Shown piece after piece: positions 41,432 to 52,752 of a stretch of DNA of 64,000 nt. Below the pieces are notes generated by a model that saw only the letters and a list, made by a program, of their open reading frames with translations, had not been told where the DNA came from and searched no databases. The stretch covers positions 615,959 through 679,958 of the forward strand of contig SIJG01000071.1 in NCBI GenBank assembly GCA_023374025.1, written 5' to 3'. The stretch is from Heterodera schachtii (Eukaryota > Nematoda > Chromadorea > Rhabditida > Heteroderidae). A program made the translations under genes and the position numbers. Every line of letters starts with the position of its first letter. Positions within the stretch are counted from its first letter, which is position 1.

Positions 41432-42783
41432 ATGAATCGACGGTAATGAATTTTTTTAATTACAAATTTTTTATTTACCTTAATTTTTTTTATGAATTTC
41501 AGTTGGCTTTGTAGCGACGTTTGGATGGACATTCTGCCATCTTTTAACCATGCCCAACTTGGACTCAAATTGGCATTGCTTTCTGATCGTTTCGACATTT
41601 TAGTGGACAAACATTTCGACGGAAAAAGCGAATTGACAATTTGGAGAACAATCGAAATTCGCAAGGACAAAGGACGAAATGCAAATGATAATGGATCAAA
41701 ACCGATATTGTCTGTATGGATCAGTGACAATGACAATTATTTGGAAGAATTGCAGCCTGTACCTTCGTTGGGTGACAATGTTGTGAAATTTCCGATTGTA
41801 CTTGCCCATGGCAATTTTGTGGAATTTTCGATGCCGAATCGTCCGTTGCACAACAAAATCCGTTTTCATTACCTTTATATCGAGTAATCTTTGAACCTTT
41901 TGATATACCTCTATCTATTAATGCATTTTTATATTTCTTCAGCTACCTTGACTACTCTGTGCTCGCATTTCTCCGCTCCAACAAAGAAATTTGGGACAGA
42001 ATTGGCACCAAATTGACATTGTGGCCATACAAAACCGAGTATAATGATCAGCCAATTTGGGAATTTTTTGTTCGTGAAATTTGGCCCATTTTTGCTACCA
42101 ACATTCGCCACTTGAGCGTTGATGATGGCTATTATTTGGACAAATTGCGTCGTCACACTTCACCAACAATTCTCACTGATCTTGATCATCTGAATGCAAT
42201 TGATTCTGGTCGTCTGTTACTCAATGGAATTGCTGATGATCGGCCCTGGCCAAATGCGACTGCTGGCCAAGCAGTGATCAAATGGTTGCACACACCGAGC
42301 AAAGATGGACAACCGAAGCGATTGTATCGTAATGGTTCTTTTGGTCAACCAAATCCCGAATGGGTCGACAACTTCAAAGAGGTGTCTCGCCATATTTTCG
42401 TCAATTTGTTTTTGTTTTACCAATTTTTGTGTTTAGACATTTCGCTGTGCCACCACTTCTGTCAGTTAACACAATTCCAACAACATAGATATGACGCATC
42501 CAACGAAATAGTGTATAATTGGCTGTTGCAACGGTGCCCAATTGGGGAGACGACGACGGTGCCAGAAGTTAAATGGGAACACTGCGTAAATCTGAGTGCC
42601 AATTTGAACAATATCATTTTTGATCTGTGGAGTTTCAATAAATCCATTGGGTGAGCAGCAACAATAATTTTTGATTTTGTCAAAAAATAAATATATTTAA
42701 TTAATTTTAGGCCATTGTCGTCACCAGCGGAAGAAGAAAAAGAAGAAGATGAAGCGGATCAAAGCAACGAAAAAGTCGTCTGA
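41432..42783 (+). CDS. FBL-17: F-box-like protein with remodelled exon 4, 362 residues
   Basis: Exons 41432-41442, 41503-41883, 41943-42381, 42466-42650 and 42711-42783 total 1089 bases, 363 codons, open throughout. Exon 2 is 99-105 bases longer than in relatives, with a unique insert (E-E-L-Q-P-V-P-S-L-G-D-N-V-V-K-F). At the family's usual exon 4 acceptor (42437) one extra A creates a TAA; an internal CTTCTGTCAG acceptor at 42465/42466 restores the frame (L-T-Q-F-Q-Q-H-R-Y-D-A). The F-E-L-V-N-E-R-T segment is deleted. Keeping intron 3 unspliced would also leave the frame open. Role inferred from the F-box-like exon 2. Confidence 0.65.
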
Positions 42784-43788
42784 TTAAGTGTACGGAAATG
42801 AATAATTAAATTAATTGTATTTGAGAAAAGATCGATCTCAATTTTCGGTTTTCAGTTTTCTCCTCGACGCCGCTTCTCCAGGGCCGAGGGTCAGCAGTAG
42901 AAATAAATGAATTGATTAATTTTTAATTGATGCGATTATAATGACCCAAATGATATATTGGCACTGTGCCATTCCAATATTGTATTGTGTGTATAATTTG
43001 TTTGTATGTACCAATTTGACTTTTGTTTGATCGCAAATTCATCCATTTCCATTGTATTTTTGCGTATGTAATTAATTCATTGTGATAATCATATTAAAAA
43101 TGTAAGGATCGATTTTCTGGCGAATTAAAAAAAAACATCCTTAAAATCGAAAAATTTGAGCCTTTGTAAGAATACTTTGAAAAAAGCGTCTTTTCGCGGA
43201 TTTGTGCCTCAAATCTGTATTGGTACATCGAAAGCTGAACAGCCAGACGAGTAAAAAGCAATTAAATTGTCAAAATTTCGGGTTGAAAATGTTTTTTAAG
43301 ACAAATAATCTGTGGTGGTTGGAGGGAAAATCTCGAAATAGTTATCTAACTACATAAAATGGTAAATAAAAATGCCAAAATAATGATGAAATTGTGGCAA
43401 AAAATCCGAAATAATGAAAATTAGTGACATAATTTTTAGCCCAAAAATTAAGCAAAAATAAATAGAGCTCGGTATTTTGAAAAAAGCCTGGACCTGGGTT
43501 CTATATTGGACCTAGAAAAATTTGTGGGATAAAGGTTGTGTGAACTGCAATAGAGCCCCCAATAAAAATCCGAATTTTGAAAATATCCAATCCCAAGTCA
43601 TCCGACCCGGGCATTAATTTATTTTCCCATTTCTTTTGCTCCAGTTTTTCAGTTGTTTTTGATGACTATAAAAATTTAAGATTTTCTTTTATAAAAAGAG
43701 ATTTTCCAAAAGAATTATTTATTCTGTATTTGTCATCAATCAATTGAAGAAAGGCCAAAGTGTGCTAATTAAATTACCTACAACAAAA
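42784..43788. other. 3' flank of FBL-17 and upstream of FBL-18
   Basis: 42823 carries the family 3' motif (TTTGAGAAAAGATCGATCTC). Near 42853 is an unused copy of the alternative last exon (CAG then TTTTCTCCTCGACGCC). 42930-43130 matches 3' flanks at 2690-2900 and 7440-7620. The rest is AT-rich, with no gene. Confidence 0.55.
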
Positions 43789-45042
43789 ATGAATCGACGG
43801 TAAGGAATTTTTTGAAAAATTACAAATTTTCCAAGCTGTTTTTCCTCCCATTTCAGCTGGATTTGCAGCGACGTTTGGATGGACATTCTGCCATCATTTG
43901 ACCATGCCCAACTTGGACTCAAAATGGCATTGCTTTCCGACCGTTTCGACATTTTAGTTGACACGCATTTCGATGGAAAAAAGGAATTGACCATTTCGAG
44001 ACAAATCACAATTCGCAAGGACAAAGGACCAAAAGTGAAACTGTCTGAATGGATCGATGACAGTAAAAATTTTGTGGATTTTCCGTTGCCGGAGCGTCCG
44101 CTGCCCAACAAAATTCGATTTAAGGACATTCGGATTAGGTAATTTTTAAACTGTGTATTTTAAGGCTTATTTTTTTTATTTCTTCAGCTACATTGACTAT
44201 TCCGTCATTGAATTTGTCCGTTCCAACAAGCAAATTTGGGACAGAAAAGGCACCAAATTGGAGTTGGATGTGTCATCATACGAAACCGAAGATTACCAAA
44301 GAATTTGGGATGTTTTGACGAGTGAAATTTGGCCCGTTTTTGCGCCAAACATTCGCTATTTGAGCCTTGCCCGTCATGACCATTTGGACAATTTGCGTTG
44401 CCGCACTCCGCCGACAATTCTCACCGATTCAACTCAATTGAATTCAATCGAATCCTATTATCTGTTGCCCGACGTAATTGCTGATGATGGGCCAAACGCA
44501 ACTGCTGGCCAAGCATTGTCCAAATGGTTGTACACGCCGAGCAAAGATGGTCAACCGAAGCGATTGCGTTGCTGGAGTCGTAATGAACCACGAATAAAGG
44601 AATGGGTCAACAACTACAAAGAGGTGGCCCGCCGTATTCCATATTTTTTTTACCAATTTTGTTTAGACATTTCTCCGTGCCACCACTTCGTCCTCCTACA
44701 TTATTCAACTAAATCTTTACACGACAAAAAGGCCAAATGAGCCATTCGAAGTGGTGAACGAAGGGACAAATGAGAAGCTGATAATGTGGGAAGAATCAGA
44801 GGATAGTTGGCTGTTGAAACGATGTCCAATTACGGCGACGGTTCAGTGGGAAAACGATGAAAATTGGGACGACAATTTGAACAAAGTCAAATTTTATTTG
44901 TGGGGCGGCAACACTTATTGCATCGGGTGAGCACAGCAACGGAATTTGAGTTTGTCGGAAAATATTTCATCCAATCCAAATTGCAACTAATTTTAGGCCA
45001 TTGTCGCCACCAGCGGATGAAAGCAATCAAAAATATGTGTAA
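43789..45042 (+). CDS. FBL-18: intact F-box-like family protein, 344 residues
   Basis: Exons 43789-43799 (ATG AAT CGA CG), 43857-44138 (W-I-C-S-D-V-W-M-D-I-L-P-S-F), 44188-44623 (Y-I-D-Y-S-V-I-E-F-V to N-Y-K-E), 44667-44926 (T-F-L-R-A-T-T-S-S-S-Y; L-L-K-R-C-P-I-T-A-T-V-Q-W) and 44997-45042 (P-L-S-P-P-A-D-E-S). Total 1035 bases, 345 codons, no stop; all junctions GT-AG. Upstream DNA lacks the TATATAAAGACGTC block but has TTTTATAAAAAG near 43688. The compact exon 4 without the 17-residue duplication is close to FBL-19. Adaptor function inferred. Confidence 0.8.
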
Positions 45043-45482
45043 GAAATGGTCGGTCCTCGCTAATTGGATTCGGATTTGATGCTCTCGTTTTATCTCAGAA
45101 ATGCTCTCTCACTTTCATTTGTGGATTCTTATTTGAATTAGTGTTGTTAACCCATCTCCGCCTGAAATTGACATAAAAAATGTTTTTTTTTATATTGCGG
45201 AGTGCTTTCTCTAAAAAAAACTTGCGAGCATAGTGGCTTCAGCGGCGGATTTTGTTAAGAAAAAACATTCACTTCGTGATGTTTAACTTTTTTTTCTGCA
45301 TGTTAAATCCACACCAAATTTTGCATACCGATAGATAAAAAAAATTCTGCATCGAATTTTCTATAAAGTTTTAATAATTTTCTATCTTGTTTTTTAGTAA
45401 AACTTATTTACAATTTTTTTAGTTTAGGTGCCATAATAAAAAAAAATTAAATGGGATAATGTATATTTTAAAGGATTTTAAG
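45043..45482. other. 3' flank of FBL-18, no gene
   Basis: The family motif (GTAAGAAATGGTCGG) lies at the stop. The rest is AT-rich with A and T runs, similar in part to 52440-52560 after FBL-20 (CCGCCTGAAATTGACATAAA). No gene is seen. Confidence 0.4.
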
Positions 45483-46534
45483 CAGGGTTACCATTGAAAA
45501 TTTCCCGAAATAAGAACTTCGCTGGTCAAAAATAAGATTTTAGGGTCAAAAATAAGGACATTTTTAAAACACGCTTCCAAAATTTAAATCGCATTTTTAT
45601 TCAACAAAATCAAGAATTAGCAACATATTTCTCGCCGCCAACTATTTTTCTGAGCAATTCCGGCTTAGAAATGAAAAATTTATACATCCCCGAAAATGGA
45701 TTTTAATAATTTTGTGGAAAACATAAGCAACTTGTAAATTATTTTCAGTTCATTCGGGATCAAAAAATCAGATTTTTAACAATTTTTTTGCGGCGTGCTT
45801 TTTCCAAAAAATTTTGAGGAAAGCGCGATGGGATGGGTCTAGGCGGTGCCAATAGGCGCCGCGCGGAAAAAATTTGTATTTTCTTTCTGATTTGTTAACA
45901 TATTTTCATCAAAAAATGATCAATTTTTGCGATTTTTACATTCAAAAGGCGTTTTTTTGCGGCATTTTTTCAAAAAACTTTCTTTCTTTAGGCGGGGGGA
46001 AGGAAGTCCGGCGGTGCCGGTAGGCGCCGCCGGAAAAAATTTTGTAATTTAGCGCGACTGGTAACAAATTTTCACCAAAAAGGCCAATTTTGAATGGCAA
46101 ATTTTAGGTCAATTTTTGAAATCTCAGCGGAATTTTGTGGCACTGCGGCGCCGATAGGCGCCGACGGGAAAATTTTTTTTTGGGCTTTTTCATGAATTTG
46201 GTTAAAAAAATATGTTCAAAAATCCCCCTTTTTGCTCCTTTTTATGCCTTGAAATTCACGCTCATAATCAGCGTGAAATTTATATTTGCGGTTTGGTGGA
46301 GCCATTAACGTAATTTAAGCTCTAAAAAATGTGATCATAGAACTTTCTTTCGATAGAATATTTAACGAGTCTCGTTACGATTTTGTTTAAAAATTCGCTT
46401 CAAAACATAATTTTTCTTTTAAATATTGCTATAAAAATCGGAATTTTTCTTTGAGTCCTAAAAATAAGTACAAAATAAGTACCTTGAGCTCAAATAAGTA
46501 CAATACTTACAAATAAGTACAAAGGGTAGCCCTG
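45483..46534. mobile_element. CAGGG-ended element with three GC hairpin modules
   Basis: Ends CAGGGTTACC and GGTAGCCCTG are near-perfect inverted repeats. Inside, GC hairpins occur near 45840-45868, 46010-46034 and 46143-46167, each followed by AAAATTTTT-type DNA, in head-to-tail modules of 130-170 bases. AATAAGTAC units repeat near the right end. No coding capacity and no clear target duplication. Confidence 0.6.
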
Positions 46535-46796
46535 ACATACAGTCATGGTCATATCTTTATTTTACAGCCCTAAATATATTCACATAATATAAACAATATA
46601 ACGACACACACACAAACAACAATTTCACTAAACGAGTAACATTTGTACATGAAATACAGTGGCAAAAATACATATACGAAATGTAGTACAATAGAGGTTA
46701 TAAGGCATCGCATGGAAATGGGTCAATGTCAACACAAATTGCTGGGCAATGTTCAGCCGTGGCACATCACTTAAATTCCGCCGGAGAAGACGCCCA

Positions 46797-48571
46797 TCAG
46801 CCATAATACACCAGATTATTCTTCTTCAAGCCTTGCACCTGAAAATTTGGGCTTTTTTCTCCAAAATTTCTCAAATTGTTACAATTACCTCCAGAATTCC
46901 GTCCATGAAATCCTCATGGAGAATTTTGGTGGAGTCACGACGAAGAGCAACCATTCCCTGTAAAAAAAGAGATAAGCTGATGCATATCCTCAAAAAATGT
47001 TTATCCGCTCACCGCTTCCACACAAACTGCTCGACATTGTGCTCCGTTGAAGTCCTCAATGCAGCGCGACAGCTCAACAAAGTTGACATTTTTGCTGAAA
47101 ATGAGGAATAATTAGACTATTTCCTAATTCTGTCACCGACTCGACGTTCATCCGGCGCGAATGAATGCGAAGAATTTGTTCCCTGCCCTTCTCATTTGGT
47201 GCTGGGAATTCGATTTTGCGGTCAAAACGTCCGGAGCGAAGGAGGGCCGGGTCGAGCACATCAACACGATTTGTCGCAGCAATGACCTGCGTTAAACAAA
47301 CAAAATGAATGTGAATTGATTGGCTTGCTCCACCACTCACTTTGATGTCGTCGTTGGGTTGGAATCCGTCGAGTTGGTTCAGCAACTCCAACATCGTCCG
47401 CTGAATGTCTCGGTCCCCCGTGTCAGAGGCGTCGAATCGTTTCGTGCCTGGGTTGAAGAAGGAATAAACACAATGTCAGTAAAGCAAAATCAAAAATACG
47501 CGCACCAATCGCATCCAATTCGTCAATGAAAATGATGGCCGGCGCCTTCTGTTTGGCCAATTCGAATGCGTTCTGCACCATCTTCGCCCCGTCGCCGAGG
47601 CCCACTTGGTTCAGCAGAGTACCGGACAAGCGTAGAAAGGTGGCCTGTGTTTGAGAAGCAACGGCACGGGCGAGCAATGTTTTGCCAGTTCCTTAAAAAA
47701 GAGAGAAATTGCCGCCACCTATCAGCAAAATGAAAATTCGAATTGATTTGTGAGAAAACAACACCTGGAGGCCCATACATGAGCACGCCCTTCGGTGGAT
47801 GAATGCCAATCTTTATGAACAGCTCCTTTTTGGTCATTGGAAGCACCTGAAAATGAGAAAATGGGAAATTTTGATCCAAAATTGTTTATTTTTTAACACG
47901 TACAATTGCCTCTTTCAACTCTTTGATTTGCGTCTCGCATCCGCCAATTTCGCTGTACGTCTCCGTCGGTTTTTCCACCACTTCCATGGCCTTGACGCGT
48001 CGGTCAAAATGGGGCGGCAATTTTGCGATGATGTGAAAAGTGTCGTCGTTGACGCCGATCAGGTCGCCCGGCTTCAGCTCGTCTGGGCCGACGAGACCAA
48101 TGCGAGGCAAAAACATGACGAGTCCCTTCGATATTTTGATGACGGCGCCTCTTTTCTGAAGCGCATCCAAGTCGCTGCTCGAGCCTTCTTCTACTCCTTC
48201 CGCTTGGTCATCCGCGAGGTCCAGAATTTCCACGACATTGGCCACCTGCCACGGCATTTTCATGTACTGAAAATGCTTTTCGTCAAAATTTGTCGTTCCT
48301 CCTTTTGTTTGTTTGCTCTCACTTTCTTCATCTGTTTGTTGTTCTCCTTCGTCTTCGTCCCCAGTGTTTTGATGTTGTACGCGATTTTGCGCATTTCGTC
48401 CCTCATTATGCGAATTTCTTCGTCGAGCTGTTGTACGCGTTCGTCAATTTGGGCGGAAGACATCTCCAACACTTCAGCGTCTGTCTGAAAATTGAAAAAA
48501 TGAAATGACATCGAAACGGATGAAAATGAAAAGCACCAATCGCTCACCACATCTCCGGCAGGGTGCGCCAT
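46797..48571 (-). CDS. rpt-5: 26S proteasome regulatory ATPase subunit Rpt5 (PSMC3, 6A)
   Basis: One of six AAA ATPases of the proteasome base that unfold ubiquitinated proteins and feed them to the core. Exons: 48548-48571, 48323-48484, 47904-48266, 47765-47846, 47506-47691, 47341-47447, 47137-47286, 47013-47094, 46889-46957, 46797-46838; about 421 residues, normal for Rpt5. Visible: N-terminal coiled coil (V-Q-Q-L-D-E-E-I), OB region (P-G-D-L-I-G-V-N), Walker A G-P-P-G-T-G-K-T, Walker [12 protein letters not shown], the Rpt5 stretch [22 protein letters not shown], and the C-terminal L-V-Y-Y-G (HbYX-like, cf. Y-Y-A). The junction between exons 7 and 8 does not keep phase with the GT-AG sites I see (see findings). 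Single-copy conserved gene inside the FBL cluster. Confidence 0.93.
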
Positions 48572-49574
48572 CTTCTCGTTGTGTTACGCCCCGTTAGTAA
48601 AATGTGAGAAAAATGCATCATAACAGCGTCTTTTATACACAATTTTGGATGGTTTTTTTTGCATTGTGTGCGGTTGCAGTGCGCCAAAATGTGCGAGAGT
48701 TTTCTATTTTGAATTTTTTTTTAATTCAGCCAAAAATTTGGCATGAGGTTGAATCTATTAATGACTTGGATATCTAACATTATTATTAGAAAATCCGTAC
48801 TGCTCATTAATGATCAAACCAAAATTCTAAAACATCGTTCAAATACAAAGTTTGTAAAAGATATATTCGTCCTCTTTTGGAATATGCGATGAAAATTCTA
48901 TTTATTATTTAATTTCGAAACAAATTACATTTTTTGTGAGAGAAATACAGTGCCCCAAAAAGTCCATTTTCAGTTTTTATAATGATTTAAAATACATTTT
49001 CCGATTCCTCTCGTTGAGATAAGTCGGTTGGTACCATTTTTAGGGACCCGGCCACAATTCTGAACAGAATTATGAGCCTGGGACTACTAAAGTGTCCAAG
49101 TCCCACAAGGATTCATTCGTCCAAAGTCAAAAAATGAGAAAATTGCTGCACAAACTTCGCACCAATTGCGGGACCGGGACCTTTTCGGGTTAAAAAACCG
49201 AGAGTTTTTGGCTGGGAAAACCGGGACTAGTCCCTGTCACGGTCAAAACCGGGACTTAGGTACTCAGTTGTCCCCGCTTTTTCAGTACCAGGTCCCGCTC
49301 TACTCTACTCAAATCTTTTAAAAATTCCACACCAATTACAAAAGCCTTGCCCCGAAGGCCCATGCACAAAAAAAGGCTAAATTGTAGAATTGAGTGAATG
49401 TCCCTGTTGGATTTGGAAACACGAACAGTAATCCTGGGCCTATAAATCTGTTCAGAATTGTCGCACGGGGCCCTTAAAATGTACTAACAATCGTCGATTT
49501 CACTAATTGAGTGTAATTAATTAAATGAAAATCGAGTTGGTCTGTCATCTTCTTCAATTTCTTCCCATTTTCAG
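48572..49574. repeat. Intergenic with degenerate CCGGGACC repeat
   Basis: Upstream of Rpt5 is AT-rich DNA without an assignable promoter motif. At 49165-49310 are CGGGACCGGGACC and inverted GGTCCCGCTCTACTCT ends, a decayed relative of the hAT element at 12471-14446. No gene is seen. Confidence 0.5.
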
Positions 49575-50516
49575 CTACATTGACCATTCCGTGATCACAT
49601 TTCTCCGTTCCAACAAGCACATTTGGGACAGAAATGGCACCAAATTGGAGTTGAATGTATGGTCACATGAAAACGTTATCCTGTCGACTTGGGATGTCAT
49701 TGTCCGTGAAATTTGGCCCATTTTTACGACGACTAAAATTCACAATTTGACTTTTTCCGTTGATGCTCATTTGGACGCTTTGCTTCATCTCACATCGCCC
49801 ACAATTCTATCCGATATGAACATTAATTCAATCAATTCCGGTCTTGTGTACCCCGGCCTAATTGATGTCATTAGTGATTTTGATGGGCAGCCAAATGCAA
49901 TTTCTTCTGCTGGCCAAGCGTTGTCCAAATGGTTGCACACGCCGAGAAAAGACGGACAACCGAAGCGATTGCGTTGTTGCTACCATTTTTATCCAACAAA
50001 TCTCGAATGGGTCGACAATTTCAAGAAGGTGTGTGACCACATTATCTTTAATCCTCTAATTGATTGATGATTGCCTTTGATTTGAATCGACTAATTGATT
50101 GATTGCCTTGATTTACACCTATTTTTTTGTTTAGATATTTACCCATGCCACCGCTTTGGTCAGTTACAGCGTTCAATCTAAAATGTTCGCACCCGCCGAG
50201 CCATTTGAATTGGTGAACGAACGAACAAATGAGAAGCTGACGCTGGAGGAAATGTCACTTTATGGTGGTGATAGTGATTGGCTGTTGAAGCGATGTCCAA
50301 TAATTGTTGGGGAGACGGCGACGGATCAGTGGGAAATCGAGGAAAATTTGGATGACAATTTGAACACTGTCAAATTTATTTTCTGGGGTGGCATTAATTG
50401 CATTGGGTGAGACTCCGAAACGGCATTCATTTTGATTTTGTCGAAAAATTAAAAAAAATTTATTTAGGCCTTTGTCGCCACCAGCGGAAGAAGAAAAAGA
50501 AAAAGCGGACGAATGA
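49575..50516 (+). pseudogene. FBL-19: last three exons intact, 5' half missing
   Basis: Exon 3 49575-50028 (Y-I-D-H-S-V-I-T-F-L-R-S-N-K-H to N-F-K-K), exon 4 50135-50406 (H-A-T-A-L-V-S-Y; F-E-L-V-N-E-R-T-N-E-K-L-T-L; L-L-K-R-C-P-I-I) and last exon 50468-50516 (P-L-S-P-P-A-E-E-E) are open and in phase. Exons 1-2, hence the F-box-like segment, are absent; degenerate transposon DNA lies upstream. An in-frame ATG at 49525 reads through the acceptor into exon 3, so a protein without the F-box could be made. Confidence 0.65.
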
Positions 50517-51247
50517 AAGCAACGAAAATTAATTATATTTGTTGAAATGATCAATGATCTCACCAATTGGAATTTGATTTGATGCTCTCTCTCATTTTCT
50601 CGTCATAAATGCTTTGTTAATTCTTACATTTATTTGCTTTGCTATTTTGTGGTACAATTTCTTGGTATCATTTGAAAAACTTAAACTAGGTATAGGTCTT
50701 TTTTCTCATGTTTTCGCTTTTTTCTACCTCAATTTTTTCAGTTCAATTTCAGTGACGATGTATAAAAATTTAAAAAGGATTTTTTAAAATTTTCGCTTTA
50801 TGGCATTTTTATGCTGTTTTTTTTTTGAAAAATTCAAAAATATTTACGAATTTTTCAAAAAATACACTTGGTAAAATCTTATTTGAAAATCCCTGTCCTG
50901 TATAGAATGCGTATCTTAACAACGAAAATAACTCGCAGTGTTTTTAAAGGATTTTGGCCCCCAACGGAAAAATTTTCCCGCCTTCGGACCCCATTCATTC
51001 CTTTAAATTTGCAAAATTTGTGCCAAAACTTGTTTTTTATTCAAAATGTTTTACAAAATTTACTCGGCAGAGTCTTTCGGCACCGGCAGACCTTTCCCAT
51101 TAAATTTTTTGTTTGAAATAATATGAAAAACCGATGGTTGGAAAAAAATGTTTGCCCAAATCAAAGTCAACTAAGTTTTTCTGCTTAGAATTTTGTAAAT
51201 TGTTGATTTGATTAGAAAATGAATAGCAATCAAATCAAAAAATCTTT
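50517..51247. other. 3' flank of FBL-19, no gene
   Basis: AT-rich DNA with a degenerate GC hairpin relative near 51060-51095 (TTTCGGCACCGGCAGACC). No gene is seen. Confidence 0.4.
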
Positions 51248-51610
51248 GGCTCTAGTGCACTTTATGAGTCCAATCACTGGTTTTTATACAATAACTTTGT
51301 TCATGTTTGGACAAACCCTATCTTTTTGGTAGCATTCGAAAGCATAAAGTCTAACGAAGCTAAAATGTATAAAATCTCAACGTTTAGGCAATTACGAAAA
51401 AAGATTTGATTAATTATGTAATTGTTGATTATTTTGGTTTGTAACTTTCTTTAACTGTTAGAATTATATTGTTTTCTCGTATTATTACATAATTTAGACT
51501 TTGTGCTTTCGAATGCTACCAAAAAGATAGGGTTTATTGTATAAAAACTCGGAATTTTCTATTGATTGGACTCATAAAAGTCGAATGGACTCATAAAGTG
51601 CACTAGAGCC
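51248..51610. mobile_element. 363-bp foldback MITE, GGCTCTAGTGCAC family
   Basis: Arms of about 100 bases start GGCTCTAGTGCACTTTATGA and are repeated inverted at the right end. AAATCTTT flanks both sides (51240-51247, 51611-51618), a perfect 8-bp target duplication. No coding capacity. It sits about 100 bases upstream of the FBL-20 start. Confidence 0.93.
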
Positions 51611-51707
51611 AAATCTTTTTCTGCTTACTTTTTGGAATATACAGAAAGTTTTTTACTTTGTTAACAATCACAACTTACGACAAAACTGTGCAAATTGTTC
51701 AGCAAAA

Positions 51708-52320
51708 ATGAACAGACGGTAAGCGAATTTTCGTAAATAAAATTACAAAATTTTTTCCCTAATTTCCCATGTTTCAGTTGGATTTGTAGCGACTATGGAT
51801 GGACATTCTTCCATCTTTTGATGGTTTCAAAATGACATTGCTTTCCGAACGTTTCGACATTTTAGTGGACAAACATTTTGATGGCAAAACGGAAATCACT
51901 CTATCGAAATGGATAAAAATTCACAAGGAAGAAGGACCAGAACCGAAATTATCTGTTTTGATCGATGGCACTTTTGTGGCATTTTCGATGCCAAACCATT
52001 CGCTGCCCATCAAAATTCGATTTAAGGACCTTCGGATTAAGTAATTTGAACTTTTGTGTATTTTAAGGTTTATTTTTTATTTCTTCAGGTACATTGACCA
52101 TTCCGTCATTGCATTTTTCCGCTCCAACAAGCAAATTTGGGACAGATGAACAATGTCCACTTTAGTTTGTGGGGTAACATCAATAAATGCATTGGGTAAG
52201 AACAGCAACCGACGAAATAGCAGGAAAATAATTCATCAAATTCAAATGGCACTAAATTTTAGGCCATTGTCGCCACCAGCGGAAGAAAAAGAAGAAACGG
52301 ATGAAAGCAACGAAAATTAA
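51708..52320 (+). pseudogene. FBL-20: deleted and frameshifted copy
   Basis: Exon 1 51708-51718 (ATG AAC AGA CG). Exon 2 51778-52040 lacks one base after S-D (D-V-W is lost) and the H-A-Q-L-G-L segment. Exon 3 starts 52089 (Y-I-D-H-S-V-I-A-F-F-R-S) but after I-W-D-R it joins the end of exon 4 (N-N-V-H-F-S-L-W-G) with TGA in between. Last exon 52263-52320 is normal. A large internal deletion removed most of exons 3-4. Confidence 0.75.
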
Positions 52321-52744
52321 TTATGTTTAAGAAATGGTCGACCGATATCACCAATTGGAAACGGATTTGATCTTTCGTTTTATCTTAGATATCTCTTTCT
52401 TTCATTTGTTGGTTCTTTCGTTCGAATTTCAATATTGTTACCCCATTTCCGCCCGAAATTGACATATAAACTTCTTTTTGCGTCGCACTTTTTATAAAAA
52501 AAAACAGGGACCAGCCGCAGATTTATTAATAAATTTTAATCTTATAAGTCATAATGTACAGAAAATAGAAAAACTAATGAATTTTCTAAGGAATAAAAAG
52601 TCACAAAAAAATAAAAAATAAATCAGTTTTTTAGTGTAAAAGTGCCCAGCATGTCCGTGATCAGTTTTTTTTGTGGTGTGCCATATGCACAACACTGCGC
52701 ACTCATTTTAAGAATTGCAATTTAGTTGCCGCATCATCCAACAA
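52321..52744. other. 3' flank of FBL-20, no gene
   Basis: Starts with the family motif (TTTAAGAAATGGTCGACC) and continues as AT-rich DNA similar to the FBL-18 3' flank. No gene is seen. Confidence 0.4.
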
Positions 52745-52752
52745 CAAAAATG

